Shown here: piece after piece, positions 23,402 to 31,447 of the stretch | Position numbering within the stretch: position 1 is the first letter of the stretch | Layout: each line of letters begins with the position of its first letter | Assembly: GCA_964612925.1 (NCBI GenBank) | Contig: CAZTFU010000016.1 | Span: forward strand, 1 to 40,083 | DNA length: 40,083 bases | Direction of reading: 5' to 3' | Source of the DNA: Phil1 sp964612925 | GTDB taxonomy: Bacteria; Bacillota; Clostridia; Christensenellales; CAG-138 | The notes under the pieces: model-generated | Seen by the model: the letters and a program-made list of their open reading frames with translations, nothing else | Told to the model about the DNA's origin: nothing | The model's database searches: none | Made by a program: the position numbers and the translations under genes

Positions 23402-24288
23402 GATATCAGCTTCTCTATAGTTATTTTTCTCTCGCCGTTTTGCCGTGTTATCAACGCAGCATTGGCAAAGCAACCGCACGAAACAAGCCTTGCGATATGT
23501 TCGCGGCGCATGGCATCCCGCACGGAAGGTGCGTGTGCGCTTGCTATTGCGGCAACGCCGCAGTTTTTGGCATCGAGCAGTGCCTCCGCCTCCGCCATGG
23601 AACCTATTTCATCCGTAACTATCACTCTTGGTGCCATGCTTCTTACAAGCTTTCTTATCCCATCGGCCTTCGGACACATATCCATAACATCGGTGCGCTC
23701 ACCCACGTCAAGCGTAGGCACGCCCATGTGGCAGGCGGCTATTTCTCCGCGCTCATCCGCAACGGCCGCGCCAATGCCCGCATTACTCACCTGCCTTACC
23801 GTATCCCTTAAAAGCGTGGTTTTCCCCGTTCCCGGAACGGAAAGTACAAGCAGCCCGCCATATGCTATATCGTTCATGATTTGAGGAAGTATCCCGTCGG
23901 CACAGCCCTTTATTTCCCTTGCTATTCTTATATTAAAGCTTGATATGTGCCAAAGCCTGTCACATTCTCCGTTTTTGGTCTGCATCTGCCCGCAAACGCC
24001 CACCCTGCACCCGCCTACAGTCGTAAAGAAGCCTTCTCTAAGCTCGTTTTCTATCGCCGGTGCGGAATGGCCGCTGAGTGCTTCAAGCGTCTGTATGCAC
24101 AGCTTTGGCGTCACCGATGTGCTGCCGCTCAGTTCGCCCTGCCGCACGCCAAAGCGCACCCGTCTTCCCGCGCGTATGCGTATTTCCTCACATTCTCTTT
24201 CAAGCAATGCCATATCCGTATTAAAAAACAGCTCCTTCGGAAGGAGCTTGGCAAGCCTTATAAAGGCATTTGTGCTTATGTCAACCAT
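23398..24288 (-). CDS. spoIIIAA: SpoIIIAA, channel ATPase
   Basis: SpoIIIAA is an AAA/secretion-type ATPase proposed to power the SpoIIIA channel. From ATG 24288 (GGAGG eight bases upstream) it has 296 residues. There is an N-terminal regulatory part (LRI-like EEIRIRAGRRVRFGVRQGEL), GFFTTVGGCRVGVCGQM, SFNIRIAREIKGCADGI, Walker A LSVPGTGKTTLLRD, DERGEIAACHMG, and Walker B-like VIVTDEIGSMAEAEAL. The possible start at 24360 is not supported by a ribosome site. A candidate sigma-E promoter is directly upstream. Confidence 0.92.
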   Translation of the reverse strand: MVDISTNAFIRLAKLLPKELFFNTDMALLERECEEIRIRAGRRVRFGVRQGELSGSTSVTPKLCIQTLEALSGHSAPAIENELREGFFTTVGGCRVGVCGQMQTKNGECDRLWHISSFNIRIAREIKGCADGILPQIMNDIAYGGLLVLSVPGTGKTTLLRDTVRQVSNAGIGAAVADERGEIAACHMGVPTLDVGERTDVMDMCPKADGIRKLVRSMAPRVIVTDEIGSMAEAEALLDAKNCGVAAIASAHAPSVRDAMRREHIARLVSCGCFANAALITRQNGERKITIEKLIS

Positions 24289-24311
24289 CTGCATGTCCTC
24301 CATATCGGTAC

Positions 24312-24341
24312 ATGATATGATGGTCTTAATCCCATTATCAC
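24312..24341 (-). promoter_or_regulatory. Candidate sigma-E promoter of the spoIIIA operon
   Basis: On the minus strand GTGATAAT (24341-24334), 14 bases, then CATATCAT (24319-24312) agree with the mother-cell sigma-E pattern (about GTCATATT and CATACAAT) at six of eight positions each. The start point would be near 24305, a few bases before the GGAGG of spoIIIAA. The -35 covers the stop of the preceding gene. Confidence 0.4.
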
Positions 24342-24784
24342 ACGGTGACTTTTTTCGCAAGTATTATATCATTTACGGCCAACGTCATGCCGCAAAGCAG
24401 GAATTGCCACGGAACCAATGTCCCTTCATCAAATTCAAACACGGCATATCCTTCAATAAAGAATACCGCAAGCGACACCATTACGCTTATCAGTATCGGC
24501 AATGCCGCCGCGGCGGCCGATCTAAGCAGCATCTCCTTGCCGCATCGATTCGTATACCCACCCTGCACGGCAAACAGCAATAAAAACACGGGTGCCGCCA
24601 ATACGGAGGCATCAAAACATATCTCACCTATGGGTCTGAAGCTTATATCCGAAAGTGCAAGCACCGCCGCGGCGGTAAGCAGCAGCACGTTTTGCCGTAT
24701 GCCAAGCCGTGTACGCATACCCTCCGTGATAAATGTAAGCTCAGCTATTATTGATGCAATGCAAACCAGCGTGTTAAGAGCCAT
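24338..24784 (-). CDS. Membrane protein of unknown function upstream of spoIIIAA
   Basis: The 148-residue protein has about five hydrophobic helices (roughly residues 4-20, 32-46, 58-74, 88-111 and 122-141) and ends in KK. AAAGGAG precedes the ATG. I do not recognise the family. It lies between the pgeF terminator (18 bases upstream of its ATG) and spoIIIAA, same strand, so any promoter must overlap the terminator or lie inside pgeF. Location next to the channel operon makes a sporulation role possible but unproven. Confidence 0.75.
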   Translation of the reverse strand: MALNTLVCIASIIAELTFITEGMRTRLGIRQNVLLLTAAAVLALSDISFRPIGEICFDASVLAAPVFLLLFAVQGGYTNRCGKEMLLRSAAAAALPILISVMVSLAVFFIEGYAVFEFDEGTLVPWQFLLCGMTLAVNDIILAKKVTV

Positions 24785-24801
24785 ATTCGTCTCCTTTATA
24801 T

Positions 24802-24835
24802 AAAAATCCTTCCGAATTTAGTTTTTCCGGAAGGA
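24802..24835 (-). terminator. Intrinsic terminator after pgeF
   Basis: On the minus strand TCCTTCCG and CGGAAGGA (24835-24828 with 24814-24807) form an 8-bp stem with a 13-base loop, followed at once by TTTTT (24806-24802). Confidence 0.75.
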
Positions 24836-24867
24836 GGTGTTTTTATAAATTGTTATATCGGGCATTA

Positions 24868-25728
24868 TTATTTCAATCGGATATATGCCGCCATATCGCC
24901 CGTGCCGCCGAATTTCGGGGTATCCCTTCGATGAGAAAACAGTCTTTCTTCATCCTCAAACGTACATTTTTCCATAAGTGTTATGTTTTCGCACTTTATT
25001 CCCGCCTCAATAAGCTGTATGGCCTGCGCCGCCTCAATATCAAGCCATGCATGGCCGCTGCGGCCTTGGGCAGTGCATACACCCGCGCCGAATTCCTCGT
25101 CAAAGCGTGCGGCAAGCGATGTATCCACCTCGTAACAGTTTTTGCATATCGCGGGGCCTGTTGAGGCAATCATATCCTTAGGGTCCGAACCGTAGCACCG
25201 CTGCATAAGCTTAACAACGTTTGCACCTATCCTGCCGAGTGTACCTTTCCAGCCCGAATGAGCAAGCCCTACCGCGCGGTGTATAGGGTCATATATAAAA
25301 AACGCTCCACAATCGGCATGGTTGGTTATAAGCGTCACTTCCGTGGAATCGGTTATTATACCATCGCACTTTTCAAGCGGAGCCTTATCAAAGCCGCGCC
25401 CCGCATCCCGCGCATCGACCTTAAGCACGTTGGTGCCGTGTTCATAACTTACCACCACCATGCTTGAGTATTCCACACCGGCCGCATTTGCAAAGCGCGT
25501 AAAGTTTTCCTTAACAAGGGCCATGTCATGCGGCTTTTGAAAATTCAGGTGCAATGAATTATACGGAGCAGGACTCACCCCGCCCTTTCTTGCGGTAAAG
25601 CCGTGGTCTATACCGCCACAGTTTTTAAGCATTTCGGCTCGAAAAAAGCCTATGCCGCCGTTTTCTTCATATATACAGCCGCGCTTCATCAGCCGATACG
25701 CCGCCAAGTATTCGTATTTATCCATCAT
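24868..25728 (-). CDS. pgeF: PgeF/YlmD, purine nucleoside phosphorylase of the laccase-domain family
   Basis: The 286-residue protein belongs to the DUF152/YfiH family, once called multicopper polyphenol oxidase. E. coli YfiH acts on peptidoglycan precursor fidelity, and human FAMIN acts on purine nucleosides. The zinc site is visible as His in SLHLNFQKPHD, Cys in TNHADCGAFFIYD and His in GLAHSGWKGTLG. KNCYEVD and the FSHRRD segment are also typical. It starts within the nrdR stop (ATGA), so the two are coupled, and ends before a good terminator. The exact substrate in this organism is unknown. Confidence 0.88.
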   Translation of the reverse strand: MMDKYEYLAAYRLMKRGCIYEENGGIGFFRAEMLKNCGGIDHGFTARKGGVSPAPYNSLHLNFQKPHDMALVKENFTRFANAAGVEYSSMVVVSYEHGTNVLKVDARDAGRGFDKAPLEKCDGIITDSTEVTLITNHADCGAFFIYDPIHRAVGLAHSGWKGTLGRIGANVVKLMQRCYGSDPKDMIASTGPAICKNCYEVDTSLAARFDEEFGAGVCTAQGRSGHAWLDIEAAQAIQLIEAGIKCENITLMEKCTFEDEERLFSHRRDTPKFGGTGDMAAYIRLK

Positions 25729-26186
25729 TCGCGTTTATCGTCAAGCAACAGCTTCAATTCTTCCATAAATGTGTTTATATCCTTAAACTGACGGTATACC
25801 GAAGCAAAGCGAACATATGCCACCTCGTCAAGCTCCTTTAGGCCGCGCATAACAAGTTCCCCGACGTAATTGCTGGTTATTTCCTGTTCAAGGGTGTTGT
25901 TTACTTCTCTTACCACATCCTCGACAAGCTTATCCATCTGTGCCGCACTTACGGGCCGCTTTTCGCATGCCTTTCTTACGCCCATAAGTATTTTTTCGCT
26001 GTCAAACGCTTCACGGCGACCGTCCTTCTTTATTACCATCATGGGAATTTCTTCTATTTTTTCATATGTGGTAAAGCGCCGTCCGCACGTCATGCACTCT
26101 CTGCGTCTGCGTATGCTTGTCCCGTCATCGGTAGGGCGAGAATCGACTACCTTGCTTTCAGTTCCGTGGCAATATCTGCACCTCAT
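25725..26186 (-). CDS. nrdR: NrdR, repressor of ribonucleotide reductase genes
   Basis: From ATG 26186 (GGAGG upstream) the 153-residue protein has the N-terminal zinc ribbon (MRCRYCHG and CMTCGRRFTTYE, four Cys), the IRRRRECMTC region and an ATP-cone domain (about residues 49-140; VIKKDGRREAFDSEKILMGV). NrdR senses ATP and dATP and represses nrd operons at paired NrdR boxes. No nrd gene is near, as is common. The longer reading from 26234 crosses the promoter and is rejected. Confidence 0.95.
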   Translation of the reverse strand: MRCRYCHGTESKVVDSRPTDDGTSIRRRRECMTCGRRFTTYEKIEEIPMMVIKKDGRREAFDSEKILMGVRKACEKRPVSAAQMDKLVEDVVREVNNTLEQEITSNYVGELVMRGLKELDEVAYVRFASVYRQFKDINTFMEELKLLLDDKRE

Positions 26187-26213
26187 GCTATATCCTCCGC
26201 AATGCTTTTGTTT

Positions 26214-26222
26214 ATTATACCA
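26214..26222 (-). promoter_or_regulatory. Extended -10 promoter for nrdR-pgeF
   Basis: TGG followed by TATAAT on the minus strand (26222-26214) lies 28 bases before the nrdR ATG. The -35 at proper distance (TTTGTT) is weak, as expected for an extended -10 promoter. The same TGG-TATA(A/T)T element precedes asp23 and the flotillin operon. Confidence 0.5.
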
Positions 26223-26277
26223 CAGTACAAGCAAAAAACAAAGCGCTCATGCCCTTTGAAATAAGAAACATATGCCC

Positions 26278-26520
26278 TTACAGCGTCAGATCCACCAGTA
26301 TTACGTCCCCGCCTATCTTGGTTATTTTGCAAAAAGGTATAACAAGCTCCTCATCGCTTTTCAGCAGTCCCCACATTTTCGGCGGGCCCGGAACCACTAT
26401 CGAGCACACCTCTCCCGAACACATATCCACCTCCATGTCACACACGGCACCGAGCCGCGCACCGTCCCTTAGATTTATAACCTCCTTGCGTTTCAATTCG
26501 CAAAAGCTGATGTTTGCCAT
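26278..26520 (-). CDS. YlmC/YmxH family PRC-barrel protein
   Basis: The 80-residue protein (ATG 26520 behind GGAGGTGATC) is a single PRC barrel. MANISFCELKRKEVINLRDG, LGAVCDMEVDMCSGEV and VIPFCKITKIGGDVILVDL match the YlmC/YmxH family, which has six-strand barrels. Members are conserved in spore formers and often annotated as sporulation proteins, but the function is not known to me. It is 91 bases upstream of nrdR on the same strand and divergent from the lipoprotein operon. Confidence 0.85.
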   Translation of the reverse strand: MANISFCELKRKEVINLRDGARLGAVCDMEVDMCSGEVCSIVVPGPPKMWGLLKSDEELVIPFCKITKIGGDVILVDLTL

Positions 26521-26657
26521 ACGGATCACCTCCAATGTAATATATGCTCCTTACACTTGCCCAATTAAGCGCGATATAATAAAATAAACGTATTGAGATG
26601 AAACCTTTGACTTCTTTTCTGCGTTATATTAGCAGAAAGCACCATAAGGAGGCACAC

Positions 26658-27656
26658 ATGAACAGATTTATTAAAACTCTTGCCCTACTTGCGGCGATTA
26701 CAATGCTATCGGCATTGGTTTGCGGTTGCGCATCGAGCGCAAACGATACTATGCGCGCTGAAGTCGCTACCAGCAGCTATAACAGAAACGAATCCTACGA
26801 TATGGTCATGGAAGAAACGTCCTTTGATTACGATGCATCCGCAGGCATAGCGGGCGTTGAGCTTGGTTCCTCCGTTGCCGCGGGTGACGTATACGAAAGC
26901 CGCAAAATAATCCGCAACTACGATATAAGCCTTACTACCGATGATTTTGATTCGCTTGTCGGCTATATAAACACAAAAACGAGTGAGCTTGGCGGTTACA
27001 CGCTCGAATCCAATCTTTCGGGTCAAAAGCCCGAGGCTTACGGGGATTCGGGTCGCAGGCTCAACATCACGCTTCGCATACCCGCGGAAAAGGCAAGTGA
27101 ATTTGTTTCGGGCGTAAAGGAGCTTGGTGAGCTGAACTCCCTTCGCGATTATACGGACGATGTTACCGATGAATACTATGATGTGGACACTCGCCTTTCC
27201 GTATTAAAGGAACAGCTTGAAAGGTTACGCGCAATAATGGTCGAGACCGATAATCTGTCCGACATTATTGAGCTTGAAAACAGGATAAGCGAAGTAATGC
27301 TTGAAATAGAAAGCCTTACGGGAACGTTAAAGCGTTACGATGCGCTTATCGACTACACCACCGTATATATTTACATACGCGAAACCAACTCCATAACGGG
27401 CCCCGCCGCAACCAAAACCGTAGGTGAGCGGATAAGCAACGGCTTTACCGAATCGCTTAACGGCGTAGGCGTGTTCTTTGTCAATGCGTTCGTTTGGTTC
27501 GTATCCAACCTGCCCACGATATTCGTTGTAGCGGCAATAGTGGCGGTAGTTATAATAATAGCCCGTCCGATAAGGAAAAGGGCCGCACAAAAAAGGCTTA
27601 ACAAAAAAGCGGAACAGAACACCGCCGTTCAGGAAAACAAGGAGGAAAATAAATAA
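26658..27656 (+). CDS. DUF4349 lipoprotein
   Basis: From ATG 26658 (AAGGAGG upstream) the protein is 332 residues. It has a signal peptide with lipobox (ALVCGCASS), so it is probably anchored outside the membrane. The DUF4349 core follows: KIIRNYDISLTTDDFDSLVG, then GRRLNITLRIPAEKASEFVS and DVTDEYYDVDTRLSVLKEQL leading into a coiled coil. Near the C-terminus come a membrane helix (NLPTIFVVAAIVAVVIIIA) and a Lys-rich tail. The family is related to envelope-associated proteins of unknown role. It is the first of three lipoproteins on this strand. TATAAT at 26575-26580 is a possible -10, but its -35 is poor. Confidence 0.85.
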   Translation: MNRFIKTLALLAAITMLSALVCGCASSANDTMRAEVATSSYNRNESYDMVMEETSFDYDASAGIAGVELGSSVAAGDVYESRKIIRNYDISLTTDDFDSLVGYINTKTSELGGYTLESNLSGQKPEAYGDSGRRLNITLRIPAEKASEFVSGVKELGELNSLRDYTDDVTDEYYDVDTRLSVLKEQLERLRAIMVETDNLSDIIELENRISEVMLEIESLTGTLKRYDALIDYTTVYIYIRETNSITGPAATKTVGERISNGFTESLNGVGVFFVNAFVWFVSNLPTIFVVAAIVAVVIIIARPIRKRAAQKRLNKKAEQNTAVQENKEENK

Positions 27657-27659
27657 GCC

Positions 27660-28442
27660 ATGAAAAAACGTTTGGTTGCGCTGATACTTTGTATTTGCTT
27701 TATCTCTGTGGCATTTGCGGGCTGCAAGCTTGAACAGCAGGATCAATCCGCCCAAGCCCCGCAGGTGATAAGTCCCGAAGTAACAATAAATCAGAGCGAG
27801 AAGGAGGATGTAAACGTGATAGAGGTTTCAGGTTCGGGTGAAGTAGTGCTTGCGCCCGATATGGCGACCGTAAGCATTCAAGTGCGCACCGATAATGAGG
27901 ATGCGGCCGCGGCACAGAAAGAAAACGCCGAGATAATGGATGCGGTGCTATCCGCAATAAAGGCCGCAGGTGTTGAGGAAAGCGATATTGCCACAAGCAA
28001 CGTCAGCCTTGATGAGCGTTATGATTACGACAAATCCCCCGCCGAGGTTACGGGTTATAGAATGACGAACACCATAAAGGTCACCATACGTTCCATAGAT
28101 TCCGTAGGTAAGGTCATAAGCGATGCCATTTCCGCGGGAGCCACGGGAACATACGGGCTTTCGCTTTCCGTTTCGGACAGTTCATCGGCCTATCAGCAGG
28201 CATTAAAGGCCGCCGTTTCCAACGCCAAGGGCAAGGCAGACGCCATTGCCGATGCACTCGGCGTTACGATTAAAGCCATTCCCGCAAGCATTTCAGAGGA
28301 AACGAACGGCTATTCGGCAACGCGCGCATACGCTCTTATGGACACAAACGAAGCCGTCGCAGAGGATTCCGCAGTAAGCATTTCGGCAGGCGAACTGACC
28401 GTGAACGCAAGGGTAACCGTTAGCTACATAATAGAAGAATGA
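27660..28442 (+). CDS. SIMPL-domain (DUF541) lipoprotein
   Basis: The 260-residue protein has a lipoprotein signal (MKKRLVALILCICF, lipobox VAFAGC) and a SIMPL/DUF541 domain: VSGSGEVVLAPDMATVSIQV, GVEESDIATSNVSLDERYDY, YRMTNTIKVTIRSIDSVGKV and AVSNAKGKADAIADALGV. SIMPL proteins (such as E. coli YggE) are periplasmic or surface proteins linked to stress; they form oligomeric rings in some cases. The ATG is three bases after the DUF4349 stop. Its stop overlaps the next lipoprotein start (ATGA). Confidence 0.88.
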   Translation: MKKRLVALILCICFISVAFAGCKLEQQDQSAQAPQVISPEVTINQSEKEDVNVIEVSGSGEVVLAPDMATVSIQVRTDNEDAAAAQKENAEIMDAVLSAIKAAGVEESDIATSNVSLDERYDYDKSPAEVTGYRMTNTIKVTIRSIDSVGKVISDAISAGATGTYGLSLSVSDSSSAYQQALKAAVSNAKGKADAIADALGVTIKAIPASISEETNGYSATRAYALMDTNEAVAEDSAVSISAGELTVNARVTVSYIIEE

Positions 28443-28843
28443 TCGAAAAGAAGGCCGTTCAAGTGAAAAGATGCTTTGCCTTGTTGATTGCTTTATCCTG
28501 CGGTCTTGCTTTGATTGGCTGTCAAGGCGCAATCAGCAATTCGGATGTGTATTCATTCCCCGAGCCGATGACACAGATTTCGGGCACCGTATTTTCTTCG
28601 GGAGGAGAGGCTCCGTTTGAAGTAGGTGCCGAGTCCGCCAAGGAGTGGTTTTACGGGTTAAAACTGACCGTCTGCGACAAACCCGAGGATGTTGAGGGAG
28701 CAAAAAGCTATTGTTTCTTTATGAATGAAGAAGAAGTATTCTGTTATGAAGATAGGGGCGGCAGCACCGCATACATAATAGTTGGTGGAAACTATTACGA
28801 TGTAAGCAATCCTTCCGTCCCGCCGATAAGCTACTATGACTGA
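28439..28843 (+). CDS. Small lipoprotein of unknown function
   Basis: This is a 134-residue protein with a signal peptide (KRCFALLIALSCGLALIGC, lipobox LIGC). The mature part has no recognised domain. It contains FPEPMTQISGTVFSSGGEAP, CDKPEDVEGAKSYCFFMNEE and a C-terminal YYDVSNPSVPPISYYD rich in Tyr and Pro. It overlaps the SIMPL gene by four bases and is followed after about 60 bases by a strong terminator, so it closes the operon. It is acidic and probably exposed on the surface. Confidence 0.8.
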   Translation: MIEKKAVQVKRCFALLIALSCGLALIGCQGAISNSDVYSFPEPMTQISGTVFSSGGEAPFEVGAESAKEWFYGLKLTVCDKPEDVEGAKSYCFFMNEEEVFCYEDRGGSTAYIIVGGNYYDVSNPSVPPISYYD

Positions 28844-28902
28844 AGTTCCGACGAATACCGCGTTGATCAGTTGAAAGGTTTGCGGCAAAACCGATAATAA
28901 AG

Positions 28903-28940
28903 TAAAAATCCGACCTATGGTTACATGGGTCGGATTTTTA
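28903..28940. terminator. Bidirectional terminator after the lipoprotein operon
   Basis: TAAAAATCCGACC (28903-28915) pairs perfectly with GGTCGGATTTTTA (28928-28940), a 13-bp stem with a 12-base loop. A and T runs flank it on both sides, so it works on both strands between the convergent operons. Confidence 0.9.
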
Positions 28941-29014
28941 TTGTTGCTTTATGCATAGTATCGTTTTTGCGGTGCCGTCTCGCATTCAAGTTCTTCGTAT
29001 TGAGACGGGATTTC

Positions 29015-29581
29015 CTATTTTCTGAGGGACTTCGGCCTTCCGAGTATTTCGCTCAACACTATGCCCTGAATAAGCCACTCCTTATCATGCAGTTCACTTT
29101 TTACACCGCCAATGTGTTCAATCTCGGAATATGCATCGTCCGTTTCGGCATAAAGTTCTTCGCACTCATCCGTAAAGCCGTACATGCTCTCTTCCGTATG
29201 GCCGTGTTTGGATTCGGTTACGGGTTTTACGATATGCTTCAGCGTCGATTTCGGCGTTTCGGTCGTCACCCTTGCGCTTATGCGGCTACCCTCGGTTGAC
29301 ACGCCCTCGCCCGAAGTATATGCAAGGCTGCCCGATGCACCACGGGCCTTGCCGCACTGACGGCAAAACTTGCTTTGCGCCGTATTTTCATATCCGCAGG
29401 AGCAAGTCCAAGCGTTTTCGCCCTTAACGGTGGCCACGCGAACATTGGCATTTGCATCCGAAACGGGCACCGCGGCACGGTCGTCCAGTCTGCGTTTTTT
29501 CGCTTCCGTGCTCGCCTTGTCCCTTTTAACGGCGGATATTATTATCCACGCTATTATCGCCAGAATGAATATACCCTGCAC
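29015..29581 (-). CDS. Membrane-anchored zinc-ribbon protein, last gene of the flotillin operon
   Basis: The 188-residue protein starts with GTG (GGAGG seven bases upstream). It has an N-terminal membrane helix (MQGIFILAIIAWIIISAV), then a zinc ribbon with four Cys (CSCGYENTAQSKFCRQCG, about residues 59-76), a Ser/Thr/Glu-rich linker and a C-terminal motif (DKEWLIQGIVLSEILGRPKS) that looks conserved. I do not recognise the family. It follows floA by 42 bases, so a role at the flotillin-organised membrane, perhaps as a protein adaptor, is inferred only. Confidence 0.75.
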   Translation of the reverse strand: MQGIFILAIIAWIIISAVKRDKASTEAKKRRLDDRAAVPVSDANANVRVATVKGENAWTCSCGYENTAQSKFCRQCGKARGASGSLAYTSGEGVSTEGSRISARVTTETPKSTLKHIVKPVTESKHGHTEESMYGFTDECEELYAETDDAYSEIEHIGGVKSELHDKEWLIQGIVLSEILGRPKSLRK

Positions 29582-29623
29582 AGTGTCGCCTCCTTCCCTG
29601 CCGATTGTTTACCGTGTTTATCA

Positions 29624-30607
29624 TTAAGCCTGCTTTGTGGGCGTGCCCGTACCGCCGGCTATGGATTCGCGCATTTTGGTATCGCTTATCACGTTCTGCA
29701 TATTGTAATAATCCATAACGCCAAGTTTACCGTCCCTGAATGCGGATGCTATGGCCTTGGGCACCTCCGCCTCCGCCTCTATAACCTTTGCGCGCATGCC
29801 TGCCACCTCGGCCTTGTTTTCCTGTTCCTGAGCAACGGCCATTGCGCGGCGTTCCTCGGCCTTTGCCTGTGCTATGCGCTTATCGGCTTCCGCCTGGTCT
29901 ATCTGAAGCTGTGCGCCCACGTTACGGCCAACGTCAACATCGGCAATGTCTATTGAAAGTATTTCAAACGCCGTGCCCGCATCAAGTCCCTTATTCAGCA
30001 CGGTTTGAGATATAAGGTCGGGGTTCTCAAGCACGTCCTTATGGCTTGTTGAAGAACCAACTGTGGTAACTATACCCTCGCCTATACGGGCGATTATGGT
30101 TTCCTCACCCGCGCCGCCGACAAGCCTGTCTATATTGGCACGCACGGTAACACGTGCCTTTGCGCGAAGCTCGATACCGTCCTTTGCAATGGCGGCGATT
30201 ACGGGGGTTTCTATAACCTTGGGGTTAACGCTCATCTGAACGGCATTCAGTACGTCGCGTCCCGCAAGGTCTATGGCACAGGCGCGTTCAAAGTCAAGCG
30301 GAATGCCCGCACGCTGTGCGGCTATAAGCGCATTTACCACCCTGTCAACATTACCGCCGGCAAGATAATGCGCCTCAAGCTTGTTCAATGGAACTATCAT
30401 TCCCGCCTTTGTAGCCTTTATCATAGGATTTATGATACGGCTCGGCGTGACCTTTCTTATACGCATTGCGGCAAGCTGACCTATGCCGACCTTAACTCCG
30501 CTGGCGCGCGCACTTATAAAAAGTCCCACCGGCACAAAGCTGAAAAATACAGACAGGAATATTATTCCCGCTATGATTATTATTATCGCAACTATCAATT
30601 CACCCAT
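29624..30607 (-). CDS. floA: FloA, flotillin-like membrane scaffold
   Basis: FloA (YqfA) organises functional membrane microdomains. The 327-residue protein has a hydrophobic hairpin at the N-terminus (about residues 3-33), then the family segments SGVKVGIGQLAAMRIRKVTP, AHYLAGGNVDRVVNALIAAQ, FERACAIDLAGRDVLNAVQM and EAEADKRI-type coiled coil (QIDQAEADKRIAQAKAEERR). The C-terminus is PTKQA. As in Bacillus (yqeZ-yqfA), an NfeD gene lies just upstream. A zinc-ribbon membrane gene is inserted between them here. AAAGGAAAAAG precedes the ATG. Confidence 0.95.
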   Translation of the reverse strand: MGELIVAIIIIIAGIIFLSVFFSFVPVGLFISARASGVKVGIGQLAAMRIRKVTPSRIINPMIKATKAGMIVPLNKLEAHYLAGGNVDRVVNALIAAQRAGIPLDFERACAIDLAGRDVLNAVQMSVNPKVIETPVIAAIAKDGIELRAKARVTVRANIDRLVGGAGEETIIARIGEGIVTTVGSSTSHKDVLENPDLISQTVLNKGLDAGTAFEILSIDIADVDVGRNVGAQLQIDQAEADKRIAQAKAEERRAMAVAQEQENKAEVAGMRAKVIEAEAEVPKAIASAFRDGKLGVMDYYNMQNVISDTKMRESIAGGTGTPTKQA

Positions 30608-30661
30608 TTTCTTTTTCCTTTCTTGCTTTATTTATTTTATTATTGCCGACACGGTGTCGGT

Positions 30662-30901
30662 TTAACTCAAAATGCCCATAATCAGGTAAATGCCATATAT
30701 GAACCCGATAAACAGCGGCACGCCTATCATTATCTGTATCCATGAGCGTTTCCGTGCTTTTTGTGCCTCCTCGGGTGTCATATCCGTGTTTATTTCGTGC
30801 TGTGCGGCTTCACCGCTTCTTAAAAGCTCATCCGTATAGCATTTGGGGCACGGGCCTTCATTTTCGTTATAAAGCGTACCGCAATTCTTACAGACCTTCA
30901 T
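30662..30901 (-). CDS. Small zinc-ribbon membrane protein between nfeD and floA
   Basis: The 79-residue protein begins with a zinc ribbon (MKVCKNCGTLYNENEGPCPK, ending in a CPKC pair), has a short acidic linker and ends in a membrane helix (IQIMIGVPLFIGFIYGIYLI). GGAGG precedes its ATG. It overlaps the nfeD end by 14 bases. No named family is recognised. Its topology is opposite to that of the gene at 29015, which has helix first and zinc ribbon second. Confidence 0.8.
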   Translation of the reverse strand: MKVCKNCGTLYNENEGPCPKCYTDELLRSGEAAQHEINTDMTPEEAQKARKRSWIQIMIGVPLFIGFIYGIYLIMGILS

Positions 30902-31415
30902 TCGAAGTATCCTCCGTCCTTTTCACAAGAATTTTCAATCCGTCAATGCGTTCCACGGTTATTTGCGCATCTTTCGGTATGAATTCGCCGTTTGTCACAA
31001 CGTCATAACGCTTGCCGTCTATTTGGGCATTTCCGCTCGGTCTTAATGCGCTGAGCGCAACGCCGCATTTACCCACCAGCTGCTGCACCTCGTAATCGTT
31101 AAGTGAGGTCGATGCCGAATCTATACTTTCCTTCAGCACTATGCTTGATTTGGCAAGTCTGCCTTTTTCAAAGGAGCGGTATATTATCACACCTGCCACA
31201 AGCAATACAACAAGAATTATTGCAAGTGTAATGAGCGCGTCAAGAAATGAGTTTGCGCTTAAAACTATCGCAAGTATAAGTGCAACAATGCCGCCTGCTC
31301 CCATCACTCCAAGTCCGGGGGTGAACATTTCCGCCACCATAAGGCCCAAACCTATAATAAGACACATCAGCGACAGTATGCTCCACCCCGAAAGATATAC
31401 GCTCATATAGTCCAT
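30888..31415 (-). CDS. NfeD-family membrane protein
   Basis: From ATG 31415 (GGAGGTG upstream) the protein is 175 residues. It has three to four membrane helices at the N-terminus (WSILSLMCLIIGLGLMVAEM, FTPGLGVMGAGGIVALILAI, ALITLAIILVVLLVAGVII) and a C-terminal OB-fold (LVGKCGVALSALRPSGNAQI, DVVTNGEFIPKDAQITVERI). This is the short NfeD form usual beside flotillins. In Bacillus, YqeZ plays this role with FloA. The frame opening at 31451 overlaps the preceding gene without a ribosome site. Confidence 0.9.
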   Translation of the reverse strand: MDYMSVYLSGWSILSLMCLIIGLGLMVAEMFTPGLGVMGAGGIVALILAIVLSANSFLDALITLAIILVVLLVAGVIIYRSFEKGRLAKSSIVLKESIDSASTSLNDYEVQQLVGKCGVALSALRPSGNAQIDGKRYDVVTNGEFIPKDAQITVERIDGLKILVKRTEDTSNEGL

Positions 31416-31447
31416 TTGCCACACCTCCTTTTTGTTTATTATATGTC

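Noticed and set aside
26521..26657. Divergent promoters for ylmC and the lipoprotein operon
   Set aside because: A TATAAT is present at 26575, but no -35 of reasonable quality lies at the right distance on either strand, so no separate feature was called.
30646..30660. CCGACA/TGTCGG palindrome between the zinc-ribbon gene and floA
   Set aside because: Short, and no T run follows; not convincing as a terminator or operator.
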